This document shows positions 55,043 to 63,958 of a stretch of 64,000 nucleotides of DNA, piece after piece. Numbering within the stretch: position 1 is the stretch's first letter; every line of letters begins with the position of its first letter. The notes under the pieces were generated by a model, which saw only the letters and a list, made by a program, of their open reading frames with translations, had not been told where the DNA came from and made no database searches. This stretch comes from Niveispirillum cyanobacteriorum (GTDB taxonomy: Bacteria > Pseudomonadota > Alphaproteobacteria > Azospirillales > Azospirillaceae), in contig NZ_CP025611.1 in assembly GCF_002868735.1 (NCBI RefSeq), forward strand, positions 1,358,501 to 1,422,500, in the 5' to 3' direction. The position numbers were made by a program, and so were the translations under genes.

Positions 55043-55294
55043 ATGACTACCGACGTCAACGACATCGTCGAAACCATCATCGCCGCCCTGGTCAAGACCT
55101 TGCCAACGCCGGTCACCGTCACGACGGAGACCAGCATCACGCGTGATCTCGGCCTGGATAGCCTGGCTGTCATGGATTTCGTGATGGTGCTCGAGGATAA
55201 GTTCGATGTCTCGATCCCGATGGAACGGATCGCGGAAGTCGAAACCATCGGCGACCTGGCCAGGACCATATCGGAACTCCGGGGGCACGCCTGA
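55043..55294 (+). CDS. acpR: Dedicated acyl carrier protein for ceramide synthesis (83 aa)
   Basis: Small acidic helical carrier with the phosphopantetheine serine S40 in LGLDSLAVMDF. Ends 3 nt before the spt gene. By analogy with Caulobacter it carries the acyl chain used by Spt or the ceramide synthase and is loaded by AasR. The N-terminus and acidic recognition helix (VMVLEDKF) are normal. Confidence 0.9.
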   Translation: MTTDVNDIVETIIAALVKTLPTPVTVTTETSITRDLGLDSLAVMDFVMVLEDKFDVSIPMERIAEVETIGDLARTISELRGHA

Positions 55295-55297
55295 GAA

Positions 55298-56515
55298 ATG
55301 ACGATCCTTGCCAAGTACACCAAGCTCCGCGAGCATTATCACCGCATTGCCGGCGCCGGCCGTGACCCGTTCACGGTAAAGTTCGACGCCATGCTCTCCC
55401 CCACAGAGGGCATGCTGAACGGTCGCCGCACGATCCTGCTCGGCACCAACAACTATCTGGGCCTGACCTTCGACCAGAGCTGCATCGACAAGGGCGTCGA
55501 AGCGCTGAAGTCGTTTGGTACTGGCACTACCGGCTCGCGCATCGCCAATGGCAGCTACGACGGGCATGCCGCGCTGGAGCGTGAACTGGCAAAGTTCTAT
55601 GGCCGTGAAAACTGCATGGTCTTCACGACCGGCTATCAGGCGAACCTGGGCATCATCTCCACCCTTGTGGGCAAGGATGATTTGCTGTTCCTGGATAGCG
55701 ACAGCCATGCCAGCATCTATGACGCGGCCAAGATGACCCCTGCCCAGGTCATCCGCTTCCGTCACAACGATCCGGAAGATCTGAACAAGCGTCTGCGCCG
55801 CGTCGCCGACCATCCTGGCAACAAGCTGGTGGTGGTCGAAGGCATCTATTCGATGCTGGGCGATGTCGCGCCGCTGAAGGAATTCGCTCAGGTTAAGCGC
55901 GAGAATGGCGTCTACCTGCTGGTGGATGAGGCCCATTCCATGGGCGTGCTGGGTGAGACCGGCCGTGGTCTGGCGCAGGAAGTGGGCGTTGAGGATGATG
56001 TCGACTTCATCGTCGGCACCTTCTCCAAGAGCCTGGGCGCCGTCGGCGGCTTCTGCGTCTCCGACCTGCCGGACTTTGACGTGCTGCGGGTCGCCTGCCG
56101 TCCCTACATGTTCACGGCCTCCCTGCCCCCGTCGGTCATCGCCACCTGCCTGCGCTCGCTGGAGCGGATGCAGGAAGAGCCGGGCCTGCGCACCAAGCTG
56201 ATGGCCAATTCCAAGCGCCTGTATGAGGGCCTGCGGAACAAGGGCTTCCAGGTCGGTCCCGATGTGAATCCGATCGTGGCGGTTTCCCTGCCTTCGATCG
56301 AGCTGGCGATCACCTTCTGGAACCGCCTGCTGGAGGAGGGTCTGTATCTGAACCTCGCCCTGCCGCCGGCCACCCCGAACAGCCAGTCCCTGCTGCGCAC
56401 CAGCGTGAGCGCCGCCCACACGACCAAGCAAATCGATACCGCGATCGAGCTGTTCGGCAAGGTGGCCCGTCAGCTGAACGTGCAGCCGGCCCTGGTTCAG
56501 ACCGCCGCTGAGTAA
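55298..56515 (+). CDS. spt: Serine palmitoyltransferase
   Basis: Condenses serine with an acyl thioester to 3-oxo-sphinganine, the first committed step of sphingolipid synthesis. A PLP-dependent alpha-oxoamine synthase of 405 residues. N-terminal LGTNNYLGLTF, GTGTTGSRIANGSYDGH near 75, VDEAHSMGVLGETGRG near 208 and the Schiff-base lysine K244 in GTFSKSLGAVGG are visible. Distinguished from KBL and 8-amino-7-oxononanoate synthase by context: dedicated ACP directly upstream and CerR/AasR before it, as in Caulobacter. A perfect terminator follows. Confidence 0.92.
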   Translation: MTILAKYTKLREHYHRIAGAGRDPFTVKFDAMLSPTEGMLNGRRTILLGTNNYLGLTFDQSCIDKGVEALKSFGTGTTGSRIANGSYDGHAALERELAKFYGRENCMVFTTGYQANLGIISTLVGKDDLLFLDSDSHASIYDAAKMTPAQVIRFRHNDPEDLNKRLRRVADHPGNKLVVVEGIYSMLGDVAPLKEFAQVKRENGVYLLVDEAHSMGVLGETGRGLAQEVGVEDDVDFIVGTFSKSLGAVGGFCVSDLPDFDVLRVACRPYMFTASLPPSVIATCLRSLERMQEEPGLRTKLMANSKRLYEGLRNKGFQVGPDVNPIVAVSLPSIELAITFWNRLLEEGLYLNLALPPATPNSQSLLRTSVSAAHTTKQIDTAIELFGKVARQLNVQPALVQTAAE

Positions 56516-56539
56516 GGCTCGGCCTCTGCCAATAATGAG

Positions 56540-56572
56540 AAGCCCCGCAGGATTATCCCTGCGGGGCTTTTT
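56540..56572 (+). terminator. Rho-independent terminator of acpR-spt
   Basis: AAGCCCCGCAGG and CCTGCGGGGCTT form a perfect 12-bp stem around a 6-nt loop and run into TTTTT. It ends at the stop codon of the convergent RluA-type gene and may serve both. Confidence 0.93.
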
Positions 56573-57253
56573 CTATGCCCATCCCATGGCGGCCAGAGTT
56601 TCGGCCATATGCGGCGGCGGCGGTGCAGTCGCAATGATCTCCCCCGCCCCGTCCAGTGACGGAAACCGGATGGACCGGGCCAGCAGGTGCAGCGGTACCG
56701 GCGGCGGCATCTCCGCGCCATAGATGCGGTCCCCCAGGATCGGCATGGCCATATAGGCGCAATGGGCGCGCAACTGATGCATGCGCCCCGTCCGGGGATA
56801 AAGCTCCATATGCGACAGGCCGTCAGACTGTCCCAGCCGTTTCCAGCGGGTCAGGGCGGGCTTGGCCGCCACATCCACCACCATCTTGGACGTGCCAGGC
56901 ACCCGGACTTTCCCGAGCGGCAGGTCGATCACCCCTTCCACCGCCTTCGGCCCACCCATCACGACCGCCCAATAGGTTTTCCGCACGCGCCCATCCAGGA
57001 ACATGGCGCCAAGCCGCGCCGCCGCCTCCACATCGCGGGCAAGGACCAGGCAACCCGCTGTCTCCTTGTCCAGCCGATGGGCAAGACGCGGCGGCTCCGG
57101 CCGGTCCCCCTGGATCAAGGGCAGGTATAGTTCCAGATGGTCGGTGCATTTGGTCCCGTAATGGACCTGCAAACCATAGGGTTTGTTCAGGATGATGACT
57201 CGGTCATCCTCGTACAAAACCCGATCGCGCATTTCCTGCGCTGTGTATGACAT
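56573..57253 (-). CDS. RluA-family pseudouridine synthase (226 aa)
   Basis: Isomerises uridine to pseudouridine in rRNA or tRNA. The catalytic aspartate is D62 in HRLDKETAG, with NKPYGLQVH near 23 and YPRTGRMHQLRAH near 163. It lacks an S4 RNA-binding domain, so it resembles RluA/TruC/RluF-like short forms. Target nucleotide not assignable. Convergent with spt. Confidence 0.92.
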   Translation of the reverse strand: MSYTAQEMRDRVLYEDDRVIILNKPYGLQVHYGTKCTDHLELYLPLIQGDRPEPPRLAHRLDKETAGCLVLARDVEAAARLGAMFLDGRVRKTYWAVVMGGPKAVEGVIDLPLGKVRVPGTSKMVVDVAAKPALTRWKRLGQSDGLSHMELYPRTGRMHQLRAHCAYMAMPILGDRIYGAEMPPPVPLHLLARSIRFPSLDGAGEIIATAPPPPHMAETLAAMGWA

Positions 57254-57350
57254 TCACCCGCTCCGTCCGTCGCCGCCCTGTCATAGCGTGCTGTCGCGTC
57301 GCAGGCCACATGCCTTGACAGAACGCCCGTCTGCGCGCATTTCAGCGCGC

Positions 57351-57788
57351 ATGTGGGGATGGGACTTACAATCAGCCATACAGAGCATCGGACGCACCGG
57401 GCGGGCATTGGCCGCCTGGACCCTGTTCTGCGCCCTACTGCTGCGGGCCATGCTGCCGCCGGGTTACATGCCCGACTTGTCGGCCTTGGGCGAGGGCGGC
57501 TTGCCGCTGATTATCTGTACCGGCGCTGCACAGGATGTGACGCTGCTGCTGGATGCTGATGGCAAGCCAGTGAAGACCAGCGATATGCCCGCCCCCAGCG
57601 ATGTGCCCTGTCTGTTCGCCCTGCTGGCGGCCCTACCGGTGCCGTTGCTGCTGGCCCTGTCGCTGCTGGTGCCGCTCTGGCCCCGGCAGGCCATCCTGTG
57701 GCGCCCCTCAACCGGCTGCACGCAGTGGCCGGCTTATCTGCGCCTTCCGGGCGACACCCCACCCCGCGCCCCACCTGCCTTCATCTGA
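57351..57788 (+). CDS. DUF2946-like small membrane protein (145 aa)
   Basis: Has LLRAMLPPGYMPDLSA near residue 26, the DUF2946 signature, then a short loop with ICTGAA, and a second hydrophobic segment (LLAALPVPLLLALSLLVPLW, about 85-105). ATG 57351 is the likely start but lacks a clear Shine-Dalgarno. Proteins of this group are often found beside TonB-dependent metal receptors, and one follows here after 100 bp. Role unknown; copper or iron handling is only suggested by association. Confidence 0.68.
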   Translation: MWGWDLQSAIQSIGRTGRALAAWTLFCALLLRAMLPPGYMPDLSALGEGGLPLIICTGAAQDVTLLLDADGKPVKTSDMPAPSDVPCLFALLAALPVPLLLALSLLVPLWPRQAILWRPSTGCTQWPAYLRLPGDTPPRAPPAFI

Positions 57789-57888
57789 TCACCAAATCCT
57801 GAACCGACCGCGCCTGTCGCGGTCCCAGAAGATTTGCGCCCGGCTACCCGCTGAATGGTGCCGGGCCGATGATGAAGGAAGTTTCCCT

Positions 57889-59955
57889 ATGTCGCGTTCA
57901 TTCCTGCTGGCCGGCGCCTGCCTGCCCGCCCTGTGCCTGTCCCTGCCCGCCGCCGCCGATATGGCCGCCGACCCCGCCAGTGTCGTGGAAGTGGTCGGCC
58001 AGCGCCAGGGCAGCCCCACCGCCCCGTCCGTCGACGATGCCCGCAAGCAGATCAACAAGGTCGCGGGCGGCGTCGATCTGGTCACGGCGGAGGAATTCCG
58101 GGACAAGTACGCCCTGAACCTGAAGGACATGCTGTCCGGCACGCCTGGCGTCTATGCGCAGCAGCGCTTTGCCGAGGAAGTCCGCATTTCCATTCGCGGG
58201 TCCGGATTGTCACGCAGTTTCCATATGCGTGGCCTGTCGCTGCTGATCGATGGCGTCCCCGTCAACCTTGCCGATGGCAGCACTGATTTCCAGGAAATCG
58301 ATCCGCGTCAGGCCCGCTATGTCGAGGTGTTCAAGGGCGGCAATGCCCTGCGCTATGGTGCCGCCAGCCTGGGCGGGGCCATCAATGTCGTCACGCCCAC
58401 GGGCCGCACGGCCAGCAGCGCCAACAGTATCGCCATTGATGGCGGCAGCTTCGGCACCATTCGTCTGGCCGGCACGGCTTCCGCCGCCGGTGAGACGCTG
58501 GACGGCTATGTCAGCGTCAACGGCATCCGGTCGGACGGCTATCGCCAGCAGACCGCGCAGCAGACCGCGCGTCTGGCCGGCAATGTCGGCATTAAGCTGA
58601 CCGACAGCGCCGAAACCCGCTTCTACCTGTCGGCCAACCATATCCAGCAGGAAGTGCCCGGTACCGTCAGCCGCGCCTCTGCCCTGGACACGCCGCGTCT
58701 GGCCCCGGCCATCAATAACCAGAATGACTATGCCCGCGACATCAACTCCGTCCGCCTGTCTAACCGGACCAGCATTCTGTTGGGTGATGAGGCGCAACTG
58801 GATGTCGGCGGCTTCCTGAATGTGAAGTCGCTGTTCCACCCGATCTTCCAGGTGGTGGATCAGGATAGCCAGGATGTCGGCAGCTTCATCCGCTATACCG
58901 ATGTCGGCCAGATCGGCGGTCTACGGCATGAACTGGTGGTGGGCCTGCAGGGCCGCTACGGCCATGTCGATGCCCTGCAATATGTGAATGTCCGCGGCAG
59001 CCGGGGGGCAAAGACCGCTGACGGCGACCAGTATGCCCAACAGGCCGAAGCCTATGCCGAAAGCCGCACCTCGCTGACACCGAACCTGACCCTGGTCGCC
59101 GGCTTACAATGGATGACGGCCAAGCGAGAGCTGGATAACAACCTGAACCCGGCACAGGACGCGGACAAGAGCTTCCATGCCCTGAACCCCAAGCTGGGCC
59201 TGCTTTATCAGCTGGATGGCGGCACCCAGCTTTACGCCAATGTCTCCCGCGCGGAGGAGGCGCCCACCTTCTCCGAGCTGGTGCAGGCCCCCGTGCCGCG
59301 CTTCGTGCCGCTGGCGTCGCAAAAGGCCTGGACGGCGGAAGTCGGAACGCGTGGGCAGTCGGGCGTCTTCACCTGGGATATCGGCCTGTACCGGTCCTGG
59401 CTGCGCGACGAGTATCTGCAATTCACCGTCAATCCCACCATCCCCGCCGGCACGTTCAATGCCGACAAGACCATCCATCAGGGGATTGAGGCCGGGCTGG
59501 ACTTGACCATCGCGAACAAGCTGTTCGCGTCAGGCACCGGCAGCCTGGTGTTCAGCCAGACCTATATGCTGAACGATTTCTACTTTGACGGCGACGCGCA
59601 GTTCGGTGGCAATGATCTGGCCGGTGCACCGCGTCATCTCTATCAGGGCGGCCTGATCCTGAAGGATGGCGACGCATGGCAGGTCGGGGCCTCTGTCGAA
59701 TGGGCAGCGGACGGAGCCTGGATCGACTATGCCAACAGCCTGAAGGCCCCCGGCTATGACGTCTGGTCCGTCAATGGCAGTGTGCAGCTGGCCAAGGGTC
59801 TGCGCGCCTATGCCGAGGCGCGGAACATCTTCAAGACCCGCTACATCTCGTCCATCAGCACCATCGCCAATGCACGGGCGACCGGTGCCAACCTCAATGT
59901 CTATTATCCCGGCGAAGGGCGCTCGCTCTATGCCGGCCTGAAGGCGGAGTTCTGA
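57889..59955 (+). CDS. TonB-dependent outer-membrane receptor (688 aa)
   Basis: Signal peptide (about 1-23, ending LPAAADM), plug domain with LKDMLSGTPGVYAQQ and RISIRGSGLSR near 75-105, then a 22-strand barrel ending LYAGLKAEF with a C-terminal Phe. ATG 57889 has AAGGA 9 nt upstream; upstream in-frame codons read a different protein. The pattern is that of FecA/siderophore-type receptors, but the ligand cannot be assigned. Upstream DUF2946 suggests metal uptake. No TonB box could be fixed with confidence. Confidence 0.9.
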   Translation: MSRSFLLAGACLPALCLSLPAAADMAADPASVVEVVGQRQGSPTAPSVDDARKQINKVAGGVDLVTAEEFRDKYALNLKDMLSGTPGVYAQQRFAEEVRISIRGSGLSRSFHMRGLSLLIDGVPVNLADGSTDFQEIDPRQARYVEVFKGGNALRYGAASLGGAINVVTPTGRTASSANSIAIDGGSFGTIRLAGTASAAGETLDGYVSVNGIRSDGYRQQTAQQTARLAGNVGIKLTDSAETRFYLSANHIQQEVPGTVSRASALDTPRLAPAINNQNDYARDINSVRLSNRTSILLGDEAQLDVGGFLNVKSLFHPIFQVVDQDSQDVGSFIRYTDVGQIGGLRHELVVGLQGRYGHVDALQYVNVRGSRGAKTADGDQYAQQAEAYAESRTSLTPNLTLVAGLQWMTAKRELDNNLNPAQDADKSFHALNPKLGLLYQLDGGTQLYANVSRAEEAPTFSELVQAPVPRFVPLASQKAWTAEVGTRGQSGVFTWDIGLYRSWLRDEYLQFTVNPTIPAGTFNADKTIHQGIEAGLDLTIANKLFASGTGSLVFSQTYMLNDFYFDGDAQFGGNDLAGAPRHLYQGGLILKDGDAWQVGASVEWAADGAWIDYANSLKAPGYDVWSVNGSVQLAKGLRAYAEARNIFKTRYISSISTIANARATGANLNVYYPGEGRSLYAGLKAEF

Positions 59956-60153
59956 GCGATCCGGTGGTAAAGGGGCGCCCTGATTTCAGAGATGAACAGG
60001 GGCGCTCCGAACCGCCTGACCCGCCCCCGTGCAACAGGATGAAACACAAAACACACCTGCGTTTCACCGGTGCCGCCTGTCAAAGGGCGACAGCCGGGTG
60101 CTCCGACCGTCGCAAGACATAGGTGTGGCATTGATGGAAAGACATTAGCAGAG

Positions 60154-60184
60154 CAGGGCCGGAAAGTCAGCAATGCCGGCCCTG
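60154..60184 (-). terminator. Hairpin after the folP-glmM-thiD-DUF3293 run
   Basis: CAGGGCCGG and CCGGCCCTG form a perfect 9-bp stem with a 13-nt loop, just beyond the stop at 60194. It lacks a strong T-run. The rest of the 238-bp gap to the receptor gene (from 59956) holds only a bulged hairpin at 59975-60005 and no recognised riboswitch. Confidence 0.5.
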
Positions 60185-60193
60185 TGCGCGCCA

Positions 60194-60628
60194 TTACCCC
60201 AGCGCCAGCCGGGTGAACAGCAACTGCGCCGGTTGCCCCTGCCCCTGCCAGACAATGGCATACTGACCCAGCATTTCGGCCAGTTGCAATGCGTCGAACG
60301 GGGGAAGATCAAAAATCGCCACGCCCTTTTCCACCGGCCATTCCTTGGACGCAGGCCGCATTTCGGCGGGCAGATAATCCAGATCCTCATCCTCCAGGAT
60401 GTCGATCAGGCGGGCATGGGCGGCGTCATTGGCGGCTTGGGCAGTCGGCTTGCTTTTCGGGTTCCAGGCGGTGACGAACACGATCTCCGCCGCGCCACGG
60501 TTTTCCAGCAGGCGGTCAACCTCCTGCGGATCGGCCATGATGCGGGCCGTGGCACTGCGCTTGCCGTCGAGCGCGACGTAGCTGGTCTGCTGATACGCGC
60601 TCAAGAGCTTGGGATCAAAGCCGGTCAT
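60194..60628 (-). CDS. DUF3293 family protein (144 aa)
   Basis: Small soluble protein of unknown function. IVFVTAWNPKSKPT near residue 50, EWPVEKGVAIFDLPP near 97 and the final GQYAIVWQGQGQPAQLLF are DUF3293 features. Its ATG overlaps the thiD stop (ATGA), so the two are translationally coupled. No enzymatic motif is visible. Confidence 0.8.
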   Translation of the reverse strand: MTGFDPKLLSAYQQTSYVALDGKRSATARIMADPQEVDRLLENRGAAEIVFVTAWNPKSKPTAQAANDAAHARLIDILEDEDLDYLPAEMRPASKEWPVEKGVAIFDLPPFDALQLAEMLGQYAIVWQGQGQPAQLLFTRLALG

Positions 60629-61425
60629 GCGAAATCCCCAACGGTATGGGCATGGTTCAGGGGACCGTGGCCATGGCCGAAGCCGGGCGCGGTACGGATG
60701 GCGATATCGACATAGCGGCGGGCGCGGGCCACCGCGTCCATCACCGACAGGCCCTGTGCCAGGCCCGTGGCAATGGCGGATGACAGGGTGCAGCCGGTGC
60801 CGTGCGTATGCCGCGTTTCCACGCGTTCACCGGTAAAGGCCTGCTCGCCATCACGGGTGACCAGAAGGTCGGTCAGGACCGGCCCGTCCATATGCCCGCC
60901 CTTCATCAGAACGGCCTTGGCGCCATAGTTCAGCAACGCATGCCCGGCACGGCGCATGTCATCGACGGTGCGGATATCGATACCGGTCATGGCCTCCGCC
61001 TCCGGCACATTGGGCGTGACGATGGCGGCCAGTGGCAACAGGCGGCGGATCAGGGCGCCGGTGGCGCTTTCATCAAGTAACCGGTGCCCGCCCTTGGCCA
61101 CCATCACCGGATCGGCCACGATGGCCACACCGGGGGCGGCATCGGCCAGCGTGTCGGCGACGGCATTGATGATATCGGATGTGGCCAGCATGCCGATTTT
61201 GACTGCGTCTGCCCCGATATCGGCCAGGACCAGACGCATTTGCTGCACCAGAAAATCGATGGGCACGGGCAGGACGCCGTGGACGCCATTGGTGTCCTGT
61301 GCCGTCAACGCCGTGATGGCCGTCATGGCATAGCCATTAAGGGCCGTCACCGCCTTGATATCGGCCTGGATACCGGCCCCGCCGCCGGAATCCGACCCGG
61401 CAATGATCAGAACGCGTCCCCGCAT
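60625..61425 (-). CDS. thiD: Hydroxymethylpyrimidine/phosphomethylpyrimidine kinase
   Basis: Phosphorylates HMP and HMP-P in thiamine synthesis. LIIAGSDSGGGAGIQADIKA near residue 6 and HTHGTGCTLSSAIA near 208 (ribokinase-family anion hole) are diagnostic. ATG 61425 is preferred because GGAG lies 8 nt upstream; the alternative GTG 61434 overlaps the glmM stop. 266 residues, normal length. Confidence 0.95.
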   Translation of the reverse strand: MRGRVLIIAGSDSGGGAGIQADIKAVTALNGYAMTAITALTAQDTNGVHGVLPVPIDFLVQQMRLVLADIGADAVKIGMLATSDIINAVADTLADAAPGVAIVADPVMVAKGGHRLLDESATGALIRRLLPLAAIVTPNVPEAEAMTGIDIRTVDDMRRAGHALLNYGAKAVLMKGGHMDGPVLTDLLVTRDGEQAFTGERVETRHTHGTGCTLSSAIATGLAQGLSVMDAVARARRYVDIAIRTAPGFGHGHGPLNHAHTVGDFA

Positions 61426-61430
61426 CGATT

Positions 61431-62801
61431 TCACTCCGCCGCCACGGCCTGGGTCACCTGTCGCACCGCGTCACAGATATCATCGACGACGCGGGTGACC
61501 AGGGCATCATCCTCGCCCTCTGCCATCACGCGGATCAGGGGCTCGGTACCCGATTTGCGGATCAGGACACGGCCCACGCCTGCCAGCTTTTCCTCACCCG
61601 CCTTGATCGCGGCCTGCACGCTGTCGGCATCCAGGGGGCGGATGCCCGTGCTGGCATCGTAGCGGACATTCTTCAGCAGCTGCGGCAGCGGCTGGAACAC
61701 GCGCAGCACGTCGGACGCAGGCCGCCCCGACTGCCGGATGCATGCCAGCACCTGCAACGCCGCCAGCAAGCCATCGCCCGTGGTGGCGAAGTCCGACAGG
61801 ACGACATGGCCCGACTGTTCACCACCGACATTAAAGCCATGCTCGCGCATATGTTCCACGACATAGCGATCGCCCACGGCTGTGCGCGCCAGGGTCAGGC
61901 CCAGCTTCTTCAGATGCAGTTCCATGCCCATGTTGGACATGACGGTGGCAACCACGCCACCGCCGCGCAACCGCCCACTCTCGGCCCAGCTCTGGCCGAT
62001 CAGGGCCATAATCTGATCGCCATCGATCTGCGTGCCGGTCTCGTCCGCCAGGATCAGGCGGTCGGCATCGCCATCAAGCGCGATGCCCAGATCGGCCTTG
62101 TGCTCCACCACGGCGGCGCGCATCGCCGCCGGACTGGTCGCCCCGCATTTGTCATTGATGTTGAAGCCATTGGGCTGATTGAACAGGGTCACGACTTCGG
62201 CCCCCAGTTCATACAGCACACGCGGTGCCACCTTATAGGCGGCACCATGGGCGCAATCGATGACGATCTTCATGCCATCCAGACGAAGACCACGCGGAAA
62301 GCTGCTCTTGACCACTTCTATATAGCGGCCAAAGGCGTCTTCCATGCGCTGTGCCCGGCCCAGGTCGCGCGGGCCGGCCAGATCAGGCGCGAAAGGCAGC
62401 GCCATGCGCGCCTCGATCTCCGCCTCGAACTCGTCCGACAATTTGTAGCCATCGGGGCCGAACAGCTTGATGCCATTATCCTGGAACGGATTATGGCTGG
62501 CCGAAAGCATGACGCCCAGGTCGGCGCGCATGGACCGGGTCAGCATGGCCACCGCTGGCGTGGGCAGCGGCCCCACCAGGATGACATCCATGCCCATAGA
62601 GATGAATCCCGCCGTCAGCGCCGGTTCCAGCATATAGCCCGACAGGCGCGTATCCTTGGCGATCACCACGGTATGGCGATGGTCCCCGCGCCGGAAATGC
62701 AATGCGGCGGCCATGGCGGCCTTCAGCGCCGTCTCTGCCGTCATCGGCTCGGTATTGGCGGTACCGCGGATACCGTCGGTGCCGAACAATTTACGCGACA
62801 T
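61431..62801 (-). CDS. glmM: Phosphoglucosamine mutase
   Basis: Interconverts glucosamine-6-phosphate and glucosamine-1-phosphate for peptidoglycan and LPS. The phosphoserine is S102 in [11 protein letters not shown], and the metal loop is ALDGDADR near 240. 456 residues, normal length. Downstream of folP, the usual folP-glmM order. Confidence 0.97.
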   Translation of the reverse strand: MSRKLFGTDGIRGTANTEPMTAETALKAAMAAALHFRRGDHRHTVVIAKDTRLSGYMLEPALTAGFISMGMDVILVGPLPTPAVAMLTRSMRADLGVMLSASHNPFQDNGIKLFGPDGYKLSDEFEAEIEARMALPFAPDLAGPRDLGRAQRMEDAFGRYIEVVKSSFPRGLRLDGMKIVIDCAHGAAYKVAPRVLYELGAEVVTLFNQPNGFNINDKCGATSPAAMRAAVVEHKADLGIALDGDADRLILADETGTQIDGDQIMALIGQSWAESGRLRGGGVVATVMSNMGMELHLKKLGLTLARTAVGDRYVVEHMREHGFNVGGEQSGHVVLSDFATTGDGLLAALQVLACIRQSGRPASDVLRVFQPLPQLLKNVRYDASTGIRPLDADSVQAAIKAGEEKLAGVGRVLIRKSGTEPLIRVMAEGEDDALVTRVVDDICDAVRQVTQAVAAE

Positions 62802-62861
62802 GTGTCTGTTCCCAGGAATGCCTGCATAGGGCCGGTGGATCGGAATGTTACGAAACCTATA

Positions 62862-63851
62862 TCACGCCGATTGCAGGGCCTGCCACACGGCGACCGCCTG
62901 CACCGTTGCGGCCACGTCATGCACGCGCAGGATATGCGCCCCCTGTCCCAGCGTATGCAGCGCCGTGGCGATGGAGCCTGCCACCCGGTCCTTCGGCGCC
63001 TCCCCTCTCGACAGGGCCGCGATGAAGCGCTTGCGGCTGACCCCGATCAGGAGAGGGCAGCCCAGCCCATGGAGGGCGGCGGTACGGGCCAGCAGGTCGA
63101 CATTATGGACCACGTCCTTGCCGAATCCGATGCCGGGATCAATGGCGATCCGGTCCCGCGCGATCCCCGCCGCCACCGCCGCGTCGATGCGGGCGGATAG
63201 CCAATCGAACACCTCTGCCGTGACATCACCATAGCGGGGGGCCACCTGCATGGTCTGCGGCTCTCCCTGAATATGCATCAGGACGAGCGGCAGGCCTGTC
63301 GCGGCGGCAACCGAAAGGCTGTCCGGGTCACCGGTCAGGGCCGTGACATCATTGATGATCCTGGCCCCCGCCTCTGCCGCCGCCTTCATCACCGCAGCAT
63401 GGCGGGTATCGATGGAGACGACCGCCCCGTCGTCCGCCAACGCCCGGATGACGGGCACGACCCGTGCGATTTCCACCTCAATCGGTACAGGTTCAGCACC
63501 CGGTCTGGTCGACTCGCCACCGACATCCAGGATGTCCGCCCCCTCCGCCAACAGACGGCAGCCATGGGCGATGGCGGCATCGGCATGGGCATGGTCACCA
63601 CCGTCGGAGAAGCTGTCAGGTGTGACATTCACAATGCCCATGATGACGGGTCGCGACAGATCAAACCCCGCCCAGGGGGCGCGGTCAGCGGTCAGCGGAT
63701 GGTCGGGGGCCAGTGCAGCGGCGGGGACGATGCCGGCTGGCGTCTCGACCAGCGTAAAGGCCAACGGGCCGCCAGCCAGCGGACGGGCCTGACCGGCAGC
63801 AACGGCAGTACGGGCGGCGGGGCCGGAGAGGATGGCGAGGGGGCGGTGCAT
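62862..63851 (-). CDS. folP: Dihydropteroate synthase
   Basis: Joins p-aminobenzoate to the pterin pyrophosphate in folate synthesis; the target of sulfonamides. GIVNVTPDSFSDGG near residue 70, DVGGESTRPGA near 108 and the C-terminal GVSRKRFIAAL block near 270 are typical. An extra N-terminal stretch of about 65 residues precedes the TIM barrel. Start ATG 63851 has a GGAA element 5 nt upstream. Confidence 0.95.
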   Translation of the reverse strand: MHRPLAILSGPAARTAVAAGQARPLAGGPLAFTLVETPAGIVPAAALAPDHPLTADRAPWAGFDLSRPVIMGIVNVTPDSFSDGGDHAHADAAIAHGCRLLAEGADILDVGGESTRPGAEPVPIEVEIARVVPVIRALADDGAVVSIDTRHAAVMKAAAEAGARIINDVTALTGDPDSLSVAAATGLPLVLMHIQGEPQTMQVAPRYGDVTAEVFDWLSARIDAAVAAGIARDRIAIDPGIGFGKDVVHNVDLLARTAALHGLGCPLLIGVSRKRFIAALSRGEAPKDRVAGSIATALHTLGQGAHILRVHDVAATVQAVAVWQALQSA

Positions 63852-63872
63852 GATGGTTCCGGCGAGGGCCGC

Positions 63873-63958
63873 AGGTCAGGTCGAGCCGAAGGCGAGCCCG
63901 GACAAGACACGTTGTGGTTTGGGAGACGTCAGGGCTCGGCTGCGCCTCGACCTGACCT
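63873..63958. repeat. Long imperfect palindrome upstream of folP
   Basis: A 27-bp arm (63873-63899, beginning AGGTCAGGTCGAG) pairs with its inverse (63932-63958) with four mismatches around a 32-nt loop. The CGAGCCGAAGGCGAGCCC-like text recalls dispersed intergenic palindromes of alphaproteobacteria. It could be a REP-like element or the terminator/attenuator of an off-window gene. The rest of the window from 63959 to 64000 shows nothing further. Confidence 0.65.

Noticed and set aside
55298-56515. Alternative reading of the alpha-oxoamine synthase as KBL or BioF
   Set aside because: The adjacent dedicated ACP, CerR and AasR genes and absence of tdh or bio genes favour serine palmitoyltransferase.
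59956-60193. Cobalamin or TPP riboswitch near the TonB receptor or thiD
   Set aside because: No B12-box or thi-box core could be found on either strand; the region is also downstream of both genes.
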